A DNA stretch of 64,000 nucleotides, taken from assembly GCA_020851375.1 (NCBI GenBank), contig JADZCV010000025.1, positions 62,001-126,000 of the forward strand, written 5' to 3'. The position numbers were made by a program, and so were the translations under genes. The notes beneath the pieces are model-generated. The model did not search any database, was not told where the DNA came from, and saw only the letters and a list, made by a program, of their open reading frames with translations. Each line of letters starts with the position of its first letter. The stretch's first letter is position 1. Of the stretch, positions 42,208 to 51,201 are shown piece after piece. The stretch comes from Nitrospirota bacterium (GTDB lineage Bacteria > Nitrospirota > 9FT-COMBO-42-15 > HDB-SIOI813).

Positions 42208-43497
42208 ATGGGACAAACCACACATAAATATCTCACAAAATATCTTCAGAATCACAGCATTCACCGAGGTTCTGTTTTGGTCCTTGGGAATAATCCAAAA
42301 TCTTTAGCTTTCCAGTTGGAGCAACTTGGATTTGACGTGCAGAGCATGCCCCTTGACCATTTGAGAAATATGGTGCGAAATCCTGAAATAATTATGAATA
42401 ATCTTACAAAAACTTTCGACATCGTTATATTAGATGATCTACTCCAATACCTGCCCAATCCTAACTCGGTCATTAAATACTTAAAGAAACAGATGGCAAG
42501 AGGTGGAATCCTTATTGTTACGAGTCCCAATGCCGTAAGGGGAAAAATCAGGCTAAAAATATTGATGGGCAAGAATTCATATCCTCTTTTATATAGCGGA
42601 AATGGCAGTGACAGTATTGTATTTGATTATACCAATGCCTTTTATCGGGAAAGTACGTTGGAAGAAATAAGAACGCTATTGTCAAAGGAGTCATTCTATG
42701 TTATTACAGCTTACTTTTTTAATAGGAATAGTGATGGGAATCAAGACAAGCATATCTTAAGATATTTTTATCGAATGCTGCAAAAAATCATACCTTCATT
42801 CAGAAACGATTTTTTTCTGATGGCCAGGGGAAATTTTTCAACAGATTTACCTACTATTAATAAAATGGATGATTTCAAACTTACAAGTATGCATGTATTC
42901 AACTCCAAGTGGCTTTATAACTATGAAACTCCAACATTATTCAACCGTTTTTTTACCAGGCGATGGGATATAGAAGTTTTTAAACAACTACCTGTAAATG
43001 TCAGTTCTTTGCGGATTTTGGATGTTGGTTGCGGATGGGGACGTCTTTTAACTGCATTTGCTGATGCCGGAGCGCTACATTTGGCAGGTATGGATATAGC
43101 TCCCCGAATGGTTGACCTTGTACGGCAGCGCCTTTTTGAACGGGGTGTAACGGCAGAGGTGAAAGTAGGTGATGCTGAGGATGCTATTCCCTGGGAAGAT
43201 GAATCCTTTGATGTGATAACCCTGACAGGATCTCTTCATCATTTTTATCGGCCTTTTGATGCTCTTAGGGAAATGTATAGAGTACTGAATAAGAACGGGC
43301 TTTTAATAATCACGGACCCGTTGTTCTTTCCCCCGATAAGGCAAATACTTAATTACCTCCTGACTTTTAAAGCTGCACAAGGTGACTATCGTTTCTATAC
43401 TCCCCATGAAGTATCAGAAATGTTAGTTTCAATGGGTTTTACAATGAATAAAAAACAACAATGGATCAATTCGTTCCTTGTTAGTGCTTTGAAATAG
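42208..43497 (+). CDS. Tandem methyltransferase: SAM-loop-less domain plus intact class I domain
   Basis: A 429-residue protein from ATG 42208; the frame extends to 42151 without homology. Residues 1-207 are a methyltransferase-like Rossmann domain whose SAM-binding loop is lost (VLVLGNNPKSLAFQ in place of D/E-x-GxGxG). It keeps FDIVILDDLLQYLP and a C-terminal PSFRNDFFLMARG signature. Residues about 225-429 are a normal class I methyltransferase with LDVGCGWGR at 271-279 and the GSLHHF segment. The first half belongs to the repeated family also found at 46840-47436, 53480-54256 and 60406-61161. It probably methylates a glycan intermediate; the first half may bind substrate. Confidence 0.8.
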   Translation: MGQTTHKYLTKYLQNHSIHRGSVLVLGNNPKSLAFQLEQLGFDVQSMPLDHLRNMVRNPEIIMNNLTKTFDIVILDDLLQYLPNPNSVIKYLKKQMARGGILIVTSPNAVRGKIRLKILMGKNSYPLLYSGNGSDSIVFDYTNAFYRESTLEEIRTLLSKESFYVITAYFFNRNSDGNQDKHILRYFYRMLQKIIPSFRNDFFLMARGNFSTDLPTINKMDDFKLTSMHVFNSKWLYNYETPTLFNRFFTRRWDIEVFKQLPVNVSSLRILDVGCGWGRLLTAFADAGALHLAGMDIAPRMVDLVRQRLFERGVTAEVKVGDAEDAIPWEDESFDVITLTGSLHHFYRPFDALREMYRVLNKNGLLIITDPLFFPPIRQILNYLLTFKAAQGDYRFYTPHEVSEMLVSMGFTMNKKQQWINSFLVSALK

Positions 43498-43511
43498 CAG
43501 CAAAAAAATCT

Positions 43512-44657
43512 ATGACTTCAATCAGCAAGAAGATTAAAAATGGGACCCATGTTCTTCGTTCTGTTCTGCAGGCCCCGAAACCAGAGGATTTCTTTTTCCT
43601 AACGTTTGCCATAACCTATCTCTGCAGTTCAAAATGCACGATGTGCAATATATGGCAGAAGTACAAGGAAGATCCTCATAAAAACAAAGAAGAATTAAAC
43701 GTTCAAGAGATCAGGGAAGCATTCAGCAGATCAAATATTCTGAAGAAAGCCCGAATAATCCTTATAACGGGAGGCGAGCCGTTTCTCAAAAGAGATTTCA
43801 GTGACATAATTCTTTTTTTCAATGAACTCAATCCTACAGCTTCTATTATTATAGCTTCAAACGGACTAAGTCCTGATCTCATTAGTGATAAATTGAGAAA
43901 TATAAGGCAGGCCCTGGTGAAGCGGGGGAACAAGGATGTCGTGATAGGGGTAGGCGTGTCACTGGATGGGATGGAGGAAACCCATGATAGAGTAAGGGGA
44001 GTAAAGGGGTCTTTCAAGAACGCATTAAAGACAGTGGAAGTCATAAGGAATATAGAGGGAATATTCACCGGACTCTCCTTTACATTTACCCCCGAGAACT
44101 TTAGAGAATTTTATTCTGTCCGCGAGCTGGCAAAAGAAATGAAGTTGGGTCTCACTTTCCAGTTTGCCCAGACAAGTGGTCATTATTACGAGAATAAGGA
44201 TATACATTTCAATTGGAACCGGAAACAAATTGACGAAGTGAGAGATATTTTAAAAAAGACAAGGTATTTTGATGTAATCCGCAAAGGATTTTTTGATTAT
44301 GGGACCAGCCAGGCGCTCAAGGACCGTTTGCTGAGTTACAATCGTTTTTTTCTGGAACATGTCCTTGAGTATCAGCTTCATCAAGAGAGGCATTTTAATT
44401 GTTTTTCGGGAACACATTCATGTTTTCTCGACCCCTATGGCAACGTTTATCCATGTATCCCCCTTGAAAAAAAAATAGGAAATATTTGTGAAAATAATTT
44501 CGACGATCTGTGGACATCTCCCATGGTGAATGAAATCAGGGAACATATATCGCAGCGGCAGTGCCACTGCTGTTCATTCTGTGATATCCCGAACTCGCTC
44601 CCAAGAAATCTGTGCGTGATCACGTCCAACCTGAAGAACATATTGATGTCAGGATAA
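43512..44657 (+). CDS. Radical SAM/SPASM enzyme (1)
   Basis: A 381-residue protein. The cluster motif is CSSKCTMC (Cys38, Cys42, Cys45), and GGEPFLKRD near 90 is the radical SAM GGE motif. The SPASM part at the end has CFSGTHSC, YPCIPL and the final CHCCSFC group, for auxiliary [4Fe-4S] clusters. SPASM enzymes usually modify peptides, but homologues in glycan clusters oxidise or otherwise modify sugars. It starts 14 bases after the methyltransferase gene. The substrate is unknown. Confidence 0.88.
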   Translation: MTSISKKIKNGTHVLRSVLQAPKPEDFFFLTFAITYLCSSKCTMCNIWQKYKEDPHKNKEELNVQEIREAFSRSNILKKARIILITGGEPFLKRDFSDIILFFNELNPTASIIIASNGLSPDLISDKLRNIRQALVKRGNKDVVIGVGVSLDGMEETHDRVRGVKGSFKNALKTVEVIRNIEGIFTGLSFTFTPENFREFYSVRELAKEMKLGLTFQFAQTSGHYYENKDIHFNWNRKQIDEVRDILKKTRYFDVIRKGFFDYGTSQALKDRLLSYNRFFLEHVLEYQLHQERHFNCFSGTHSCFLDPYGNVYPCIPLEKKIGNICENNFDDLWTSPMVNEIREHISQRQCHCCSFCDIPNSLPRNLCVITSNLKNILMSG

Positions 44658-44712
44658 GACAGTGTGGGAACGCTCGAATGATTGAATCGTAAATGAAAAG
44701 AGGTTATAAAAA

Positions 44713-45555
44713 ATGTTAAGGCGGTTTTCAAAACTAATAAAGGTGATGCACATGAATAAAGAAGATAAATTAAATCATGCAGATGAGATACGCACAGACA
44801 AACACGGAACACTCTGCGATGAAACTCCCGAACAGAAAGCTATCCTTCACAGGGTCTCGGAAGTCGAATGGTATCATTCTATTGATCTTGGGCATGGGGT
44901 GGTGACACGGGGATTATTTGATCACCGTCCTCTGCTGCCGCACTATCATCTTCCGGAGAATTTAAAAAATATGCGGGTTCTCGATGTGGCTACTTATGAC
45001 GGATTTTGGGCATTTGAGTTTGAAAAGCGGGGAGCTGCCGACGTCGTGGCTATGGATATAAAAACCTGGAATGATATTGATATACCACCCCGTATCAGGG
45101 CCGGAGCTTCAAAAGAGATATTGAATACTGAGATGGGAACAGGGTTCAATATTGCCAGGGATATCCTTGGTTCAAAGGTCCAACGGGAAATAATGAATGT
45201 TTATCACCTTAGTCCTGAATGGAGGGGCAAGTTCGATTTTGTGTTTTGCGGTGACTTGTTGCTGCATTTAATGAATCCCATGAAAGCGCTTCAGAACATT
45301 CACAGTGTCGTGTCAGGCTATGCCTACATAGTTGATGTGTTCAATCCGGAATTTGGCGAAGATGATTCAAATGCAATTCTGCGCTATGCAGGCGGTACCA
45401 GCAGAATGGTGTGGTGGAATTTCGGTCTTGGCAGCTTAAAAAAGATGATAAAAGATGCCGGATTTACGAAAGTCGAGGTAATCAGTAAATTTGAATTTAG
45501 TGTACAGGGACAGAAAGAAAAACACTGGCATGTCGCATTCAAGGCTTATCCGTAG
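44713..45555 (+). CDS. Class I SAM-dependent methyltransferase
   Basis: A 280-residue methyltransferase. The SAM loop reads LDVATYDGFWAFEFEKRGA (near residues 94-112), a form seen in CmoB-like and DUF1698-type methyltransferases, followed by VVAMDI. FDFVFCGDLLLHLMNP near 178-193 is the motif IV region. The first methionine at 44713 and one at 44752 both suit the frame; the first has a GAGG site. It lies between a radical SAM gene and the first GT4 gene, so sugar O- or N-methylation is the natural guess. Confidence 0.82.
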   Translation: MLRRFSKLIKVMHMNKEDKLNHADEIRTDKHGTLCDETPEQKAILHRVSEVEWYHSIDLGHGVVTRGLFDHRPLLPHYHLPENLKNMRVLDVATYDGFWAFEFEKRGAADVVAMDIKTWNDIDIPPRIRAGASKEILNTEMGTGFNIARDILGSKVQREIMNVYHLSPEWRGKFDFVFCGDLLLHLMNPMKALQNIHSVVSGYAYIVDVFNPEFGEDDSNAILRYAGGTSRMVWWNFGLGSLKKMIKDAGFTKVEVISKFEFSVQGQKEKHWHVAFKAYP

Positions 45556-45615
45556 CACCCGAAAACCTTAAATAATCCTTACAGGGCTTCCTCATTAATT
45601 CACTATGCAGAGATT

Positions 45616-47439
45616 ATGGGACTGAAGATCGCTATTACATCAACAGTGAGCTGGCCTTATGTCCGGAGAGGGAGCCGCATTACATATGAACTTGCCGTCT
45701 ATCTTGCTAAACAGGGACATGAGGTTCATTATATCAGCACAAAACCGGGGAATGTCAGCAGAATGAAGGCGCAGGATGGAATTGATGCGGAATATTACCG
45801 GCTCATTGAACACCCACTACTCAATGTATGCAGAATACAGAAATTCGATACCTTCTCTCTTTCATGTCTTGGTGCACTTCTTAAGAACGATTATGACATT
45901 GTGCAAACAACGTTTCCCATGGATGCCTTTGCTGCCAGTATTTACAGATCAATTAAAGGGACTCCTTTTGTGCATTATATGTTCGATAGATTTTATCCCA
46001 GATATTACATCACCCCATATGGGAAATTGGTATTTAACAGGTGTATAAGGACCGCCTCCCGAATAGGAACAATAAGCAGCTTTATCAGAGATGACCTAAA
46101 GGAGAAATTTGGTGTTGAAGGAGTTGTGATCCCCGGTACGGTAGATACCGAGCAATTTACACTTTGCAAAGACAAGGATTTCAGTACTCCCTGTATACTG
46201 TCAACTTCATCGCTCCAGGAGCCAAGAAAGCGGGTTGACCTCCTTGTCAGGGCCTTTGAGCGACTCCTTGATCACATGCCGAATGCAGTATTGAAACTCT
46301 CCGGCCATACTGTTCCGGAAAGAACGACAACACTCCTTCAGTCTGTCAGTTCACGAACGCGAAAGTCTATTGAGATACTGGGGGTAGGCAGACGTGAAGA
46401 CTTGCCCTCGCTTTACCGGAATGCGGCTATTTCCGTTTTGCCTTCAGTAAATGAGGCTTTTGGATTAGTCATCCTTGAATCTCTCGCCTCCGGTACTCCC
46501 GTTGTAGGCACAAGAAGCGGCGGCATTCCTGGCATTCTCAATGATCCAAAAACAGGGGTTCTGTTTGAAGAAACAGACGGACCTGAAGAACTATCCAAAG
46601 CACTGATTAAGGGACTGGAGCTGAGCCGTGATCCAGAAACGAGAATGAGGTGCCGCAACCATGCTGAACAATATTCGTGGAGCAGGATAGGGCCGCTATA
46701 TGAAAAACTCTATTCAGATGTCCTCAATGGCAGACGGCCGGGAAAATCCGGTATAGTGAAAAAAAAGATGGCGTCAAAGAAGATCCCGGCATCCGCTGAG
46801 AGTGTGGGAATACATTTAAATTACCGATCAAACAAGAAGTCATTAAGTTGTCTTTTTGATGATGCCATTGACGAGTTAGATATTGATTATGACAATTATT
46901 ACAGGATCGATCTTTATAAACCATATTGCACATACGTTTTGGGGTGGTTGTTTGATCATGGGGTACGAAAAGGCAATGTTCTTGTTGTCGGCTTCTTCAC
47001 GCGTCCTTTGAAGGCATTACTGGAGAAGTGTGGTTTTATTGTCAGGGAGGCCGGGATTGCACAAGGAGACGAATCATTGGAAGATATACCCGGGACCTAT
47101 GATGTCATAACCTGCGACGACATCATTCAGCACTGTGAACATCCAGGAATAATACTTCAGGTGCTGAGAGACAAGCTGAATCCCGGCGGGAAGATCCTGC
47201 TTACAACGGGAAATGCCGCAAATGTGAGTGAAGTGGAGAAATTAATAACTGACGCAGGTTTTTCTATAAGCCAGAGCGGGTATATGATGAAAGAAAAAGC
47301 CATTGCAGGAAGTCTGTTTCCACCCCCTGTTCGTTTATACTTTTATAAAAATTTGTACTATTTTGCTCAAAGGGCATTTCCCCGTATGAGAAGTCATTTC
47401 TTTGTCGCAGCGAGTAGAAAATCAATGTCACAAGTATGA
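45616..47439 (+). CDS. GT4 glycosyltransferase fused to a SAM-loop-less methyltransferase domain (1)
   Basis: A 607-residue protein. Residues 1-375 are a GT4 enzyme with the cluster-specific N-terminal SWPYVRRGSR, a KRVDLLVRAFERLL donor-domain segment, and the E-x7-E motif (Glu280, Glu288). Residues 376-405 are a basic linker. Residues 409-607 are a methyltransferase-like domain: LFDDAIDELDIDYD, a lost SAM loop (VLVVGFFTRPLKAL), YDVITCDDIIQH and the end RMRSHFFVAASR. The GT4 half should add a sugar from a nucleotide donor on the cytoplasmic side. The second half is probably a substrate-binding or accessory module. An ATGA overlap leads into the next GT4. Confidence 0.87.
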   Translation: MGLKIAITSTVSWPYVRRGSRITYELAVYLAKQGHEVHYISTKPGNVSRMKAQDGIDAEYYRLIEHPLLNVCRIQKFDTFSLSCLGALLKNDYDIVQTTFPMDAFAASIYRSIKGTPFVHYMFDRFYPRYYITPYGKLVFNRCIRTASRIGTISSFIRDDLKEKFGVEGVVIPGTVDTEQFTLCKDKDFSTPCILSTSSLQEPRKRVDLLVRAFERLLDHMPNAVLKLSGHTVPERTTTLLQSVSSRTRKSIEILGVGRREDLPSLYRNAAISVLPSVNEAFGLVILESLASGTPVVGTRSGGIPGILNDPKTGVLFEETDGPEELSKALIKGLELSRDPETRMRCRNHAEQYSWSRIGPLYEKLYSDVLNGRRPGKSGIVKKKMASKKIPASAESVGIHLNYRSNKKSLSCLFDDAIDELDIDYDNYYRIDLYKPYCTYVLGWLFDHGVRKGNVLVVGFFTRPLKALLEKCGFIVREAGIAQGDESLEDIPGTYDVITCDDIIQHCEHPGIILQVLRDKLNPGGKILLTTGNAANVSEVEKLITDAGFSISQSGYMMKEKAIAGSLFPPPVRLYFYKNLYYFAQRAFPRMRSHFFVAASRKSMSQV

Positions 47440-48557
47440 AGATAGCAATTACTTCGCCTTTTGGCTGGCCGTATGTACGACGTGGAAACCGTTTTGCCCA
47501 TGATCTTGCCGCCTATCTTGCGGAGAGGGGTCATCAAGTGCATTTCATTACGACTAAGCCCGGGGTCACCAGCAGAATGAAGCTGCGAGGCAAGGTACTG
47601 GAAGAACACCGCAGGCTTTTTTGCTACCCTTTTCTGTCTCTTCTGAACATTGAAATGTGGGAAACATTTGCGTTAGGATGTTTTCGTTCTCTCATGAGAG
47701 AGAAGCATGACATTGTTCAGACATTCTGGCCTCCGGATGCCTTTGCTGCCAGTCTTAACAGGTCCTTAAGGGGCATCCCTTTTGTACTTCTGATGGTGGA
47801 CTCAAATCATTTTTATCGCCCGACCGCGTTCGGCAAGCCGATGCTAAAAAGGGCCTTGAAAAATGTATCCTGTCTTGAAGTACCCAGCACCTATGTGAAT
47901 GAAGAGCTGAAATCGCAGCTTAACCTGGAAGGGACATTGATCCCCATGCCTGTCAATATGGACGAGTTTACCCCTCGCAATGATAAGGGGCTCAATCCCC
48001 CCCGCATTCTTTGTACATCCTCGTTTCTTGATGCGAGGAAACGGGTATATCTCCTTGTTCAGGCATTCGAGCTGCTTCTTAAGGAGATTCCAAACGCCAT
48101 TTTACAACTATCCGGCCACGGGACCATTGACCAGGCAGCGATGGGGATTCTCAATCTGGTTACGCCGAAAACGAGAAGGTCCATCGAGATACTGGATGTT
48201 GGTAAATTGGAGGATATGCCAAAGATTTACAGCCAGGCCTCGTTAACCGTCCTTCCTTCACTGAGGGAAGCTTTCGGGATGGTCATCATAGAATCACTTT
48301 CCTCGGGAACCCCTGTAGTAGGTGCGAGGAGCGGTGCTATTCCTGAAGTGATTAATGATCCGGAAGTGGGTATACTGTTTGAGGAAACCGGGGGCCCGAA
48401 GGAATTATGCGAGGCCCTTGTCAGGGGGCTGGAACTGGCCCGTGATCCTCAAACGATCACGCGGTGCCGGAAATACGCCGAACGCTATAGCTGGCATGAG
48501 CTGGGTCCCCGGTACGAGGCTCTCTACCTTGGGATCCTGAATGGGCATAAACAGTGA
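47436..48557 (+). CDS. GT4 glycosyltransferase (2)
   Basis: A 373-residue GT4 enzyme, paralogous to the GT half of the 45616 gene. It has GWPYVRRGNRF near residues 11-21, KRVYLLVQAFELLL near 205, and the E-x7-E motif in REAFGMVIIESL. The YSWHELGPRYEALY end is shared by all four paralogues. Here the protein ends where the others continue into the methyltransferase-like domain. It begins with ATGA overlapping the previous stop, so the two GT4 enzymes are translated together and probably act in sequence. Donor and acceptor are unknown. Confidence 0.9.
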   Translation: MKIAITSPFGWPYVRRGNRFAHDLAAYLAERGHQVHFITTKPGVTSRMKLRGKVLEEHRRLFCYPFLSLLNIEMWETFALGCFRSLMREKHDIVQTFWPPDAFAASLNRSLRGIPFVLLMVDSNHFYRPTAFGKPMLKRALKNVSCLEVPSTYVNEELKSQLNLEGTLIPMPVNMDEFTPRNDKGLNPPRILCTSSFLDARKRVYLLVQAFELLLKEIPNAILQLSGHGTIDQAAMGILNLVTPKTRRSIEILDVGKLEDMPKIYSQASLTVLPSLREAFGMVIIESLSSGTPVVGARSGAIPEVINDPEVGILFEETGGPKELCEALVRGLELARDPQTITRCRKYAERYSWHELGPRYEALYLGILNGHKQ

Positions 48558-48578
48558 ATAAAAACGAACGGAAACATC

Positions 48579-49736
48579 ATGCTGTCAGGACTTAAGCAAA
48601 TAAAAAAAGCTTTTTCGAGAGATATATTGGGATATGCTGATTATCCAGCCAATGCCTTCATAGAAGTTAATTATGACTGTATGTTTCGGTGCAAGATGTG
48701 TCAGTTGTGGACCGCTGATTTTAAAAAGTACCGTATAGGCGATGGTCAGATCCTTTCTCAGGATGAAATAAAGAAGGTCATTGATGAGTTCGCTTCAGCA
48801 GGTATGAAAGAAATCGCGTTTTTGGGCGGAGAACCTTTTCTGAGAAAGGATCTGTGCGATCTTATTGCATATTGCAAGGTCATGAAGTTGAGCACCTTTA
48901 CTGTTTCAAACGGTTATTTAATAGGAGAAGACCTGGCTGACAGGATTGTGCGGTCCGGCCTGGATTTGCTGGCGATATCCATTGACGGCCCAAACAGCGA
49001 GATACATGACAGGATACGGGGGGTGACCGGGGCATTTGACCGGGCTGTGGGAGCAATAAGGCTGATCATGAAGCGCCGGAAAGAACTTCATACGGACCGC
49101 CCTCTGATCGGAATAGCCTGTACGGTATCATCAAATAATTTCCTCAACCTGCCGGATATGATTGACCTGGCGAAGAGCCTTGATGTAGGAACTGTTCGCT
49201 TTCAGTACATTTCAGTTATTGATAAATCCACTGTTGAGCAAACTGATAAAATGATGGGAGAGCAGGTTGTGGGCGTGCATAATTTCGTAGACGTACCCCA
49301 GCACTATTTAGTTCCGAAAGAGCAGCTTGTTACATTAGATGATGTGATAGTGGAAATAAAAAAAAGGGCCGGCACTCAGGTGGAGTGTGGTATTGAATCT
49401 GTTTTCTTTAACAAAGACAAAAGTTTTATAGAAAAAGGGATATTCCCTGTGTGGGACTGCAAAGTGCCATGGGCACAGGCCTTTGTAACACCGACAGGCG
49501 ATTTTATTCCGTGTCCGATGTTTCCGGATTATAAAGAGGGAAACATCAGGGAAAGGTCATTTGAACAAATATGGAATGGCCGGCGTGCAAGAGACATAAG
49601 AAAACGTCTCAGCAAAGGTCTTCCTCCGATTTGCCAGAAATGCTGTTTCGTACATTCAGGGACAGAGAGCAGATGGAAGAAGGTGTATCGCAGACTTGCC
49701 GGGGGAGTCTTTAACAAACATCACAAGCCGGAATGA
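48579..49736 (+). CDS. Radical SAM/SPASM enzyme (2)
   Basis: A 385-residue protein. The radical SAM motif CMFRCKMC has Cys34, Cys38 and Cys41, and GGEPFLRKD lies near 87-95. The SPASM end shows CKVPW, PCPMFPDYKEGN and CQKCC. The plan matches the enzyme at 43512 but the sequences are clearly divergent, so this is not a recent copy. It follows the GT4 gene by 21 bases. A modification of the growing glycan or its lipid carrier is inferred only from context. Confidence 0.88.
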   Translation: MLSGLKQIKKAFSRDILGYADYPANAFIEVNYDCMFRCKMCQLWTADFKKYRIGDGQILSQDEIKKVIDEFASAGMKEIAFLGGEPFLRKDLCDLIAYCKVMKLSTFTVSNGYLIGEDLADRIVRSGLDLLAISIDGPNSEIHDRIRGVTGAFDRAVGAIRLIMKRRKELHTDRPLIGIACTVSSNNFLNLPDMIDLAKSLDVGTVRFQYISVIDKSTVEQTDKMMGEQVVGVHNFVDVPQHYLVPKEQLVTLDDVIVEIKKRAGTQVECGIESVFFNKDKSFIEKGIFPVWDCKVPWAQAFVTPTGDFIPCPMFPDYKEGNIRERSFEQIWNGRRARDIRKRLSKGLPPICQKCCFVHSGTESRWKKVYRRLAGGVFNKHHKPE

Positions 49737-49767
49737 CGGCAAGTATGTATCTGCATAAAGGACGGTC

Positions 49768-51201
49768 ATGAAGAACGGTTCTCCTGTATCAGAGAAGATA
49801 ATTTGGGCCATAGGAGCATGTTTCATTATGGCAGGTGTTATTCTCAATGAGAAAATTCTTGCTGCAATATTCAGTGCAGACGGAGCCATAGCTGTTCCGC
49901 ATCGAATCGTAATCGGAATCATTGATATCCTCTTAATAGGCCTGGGGTTGGCAGTTATCATTTACAGAAAGCGCCTTACGGGAGAGATATTGTCTGGTAT
50001 AGCAGGTGTATTAATTATCCTGTCAGGTTTGCTGTTCAATGTGAGGTTCCTTGCGATATTGCTGGATTTAGAGATGAGCCCTCTGAATAAGGTCATTGTG
50101 GGGGTATTTGAACTTTACCTGATAGGTACCGGGGTATTATTTATTTTATTGAGAAAGGCTTTTCAGCTAAAAAATGTATTACTGTATGTGTTCTCAAGTG
50201 TGCTCTCTCTTTCCCTGTTTTTGGCATATGACTGTTATACGGCCTATCGGTTTTTTTCAAAAGACAACCGGTTGCATATATACAATGTTCACGTTGAGGA
50301 CAAATACCTTGGCTGGAAACCCAAAGCCAACAGTATCGGCAAGCATGTCTATTACTCAAATTTTAATGTTGAATATGTGATTGATGAAAATGGATACAGG
50401 AAAATAAAAAAACCGAAAGAGCCTGTCTCCAGCATCTATTTTTTCGGTGACTCCTTCACCTTTGGCCAGGGAGTGAGCGATGATGACACATTCCCGAGCA
50501 TTATAAAGAGGAAATATGTCAAAGAGGATATTAGTGTATATAATGCAGGGGTCCTTGGATATGGAATTGTCCAGATGTTTCAACGATTCCTGAATATGGA
50601 GGACCGGATAAAATCCGGAGATATGATCATTTTTACCCCTCTGTCGCAAGATATAGAAAGGAACATGAAAGATTTTTATATGCCCTATCTTCTTTCCTTT
50701 TTCTATGAGAAACTGGAATATTACCCCTCGTATGATAATGGGGTCATAAGGCCCTGCAAACTGGAAAATAATATGTTCAACTTATTTAAGTTGTTGATTC
50801 TTAAGGCGCCGTATACCGGGAACTTCTGGACAGCTATATACAAGAAAACTATTCCGGACACGACAAAGGAAGCCATCGGGATCATGGATATCATCAGGGA
50901 AAGAACAGAGGCAAGGGGCGGTAAATTCTATCTCTTCTTCCTGCCTAACCTGGAGGAATGCCTTCGTGGTAAATATACTAACGATATCTCCGGATTTGAT
51001 CATTTCGATATCATGCTTTACTTCCCGTCCAAATGGAAGGAATTGGAAAAGATAAAATTCGAAAATGACAGGCACTGGAATGTTCGCGGACATGAGATAG
51101 CAGCAAGGGCAATCGTTAAGACCCTCATAGATAAGGGGGCACTTGAACGGCAAGACTTAAGGCAGAAGGGAATTGATAGTGGATCCTTTTCGTATTACTA
51201 A
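49768..51201 (+). CDS. Membrane-anchored SGNH hydrolase or acyl-transfer enzyme
   Basis: A 477-residue protein. Five hydrophobic helices occupy about residues 10-163. A soluble SGNH domain follows (about 175-465) with FFGDSFTFGQG (nucleophile Ser in GDS 227-229), YNAGVLGYG (block II, near 258) and DRHWNVRGHE (catalytic Asp and His, near 433-442). This places an esterase or O-acyltransferase outside the cytoplasm, resembling the AlgJ/AlgX type of glycan acylation enzyme. It probably adds or removes acyl groups on the glycan. ATG 49768 has an AAAGGA site. It overlaps the next gene by 29 bases. Confidence 0.8.
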   Translation: MKNGSPVSEKIIWAIGACFIMAGVILNEKILAAIFSADGAIAVPHRIVIGIIDILLIGLGLAVIIYRKRLTGEILSGIAGVLIILSGLLFNVRFLAILLDLEMSPLNKVIVGVFELYLIGTGVLFILLRKAFQLKNVLLYVFSSVLSLSLFLAYDCYTAYRFFSKDNRLHIYNVHVEDKYLGWKPKANSIGKHVYYSNFNVEYVIDENGYRKIKKPKEPVSSIYFFGDSFTFGQGVSDDDTFPSIIKRKYVKEDISVYNAGVLGYGIVQMFQRFLNMEDRIKSGDMIIFTPLSQDIERNMKDFYMPYLLSFFYEKLEYYPSYDNGVIRPCKLENNMFNLFKLLILKAPYTGNFWTAIYKKTIPDTTKEAIGIMDIIRERTEARGGKFYLFFLPNLEECLRGKYTNDISGFDHFDIMLYFPSKWKELEKIKFENDRHWNVRGHEIAARAIVKTLIDKGALERQDLRQKGIDSGSFSYY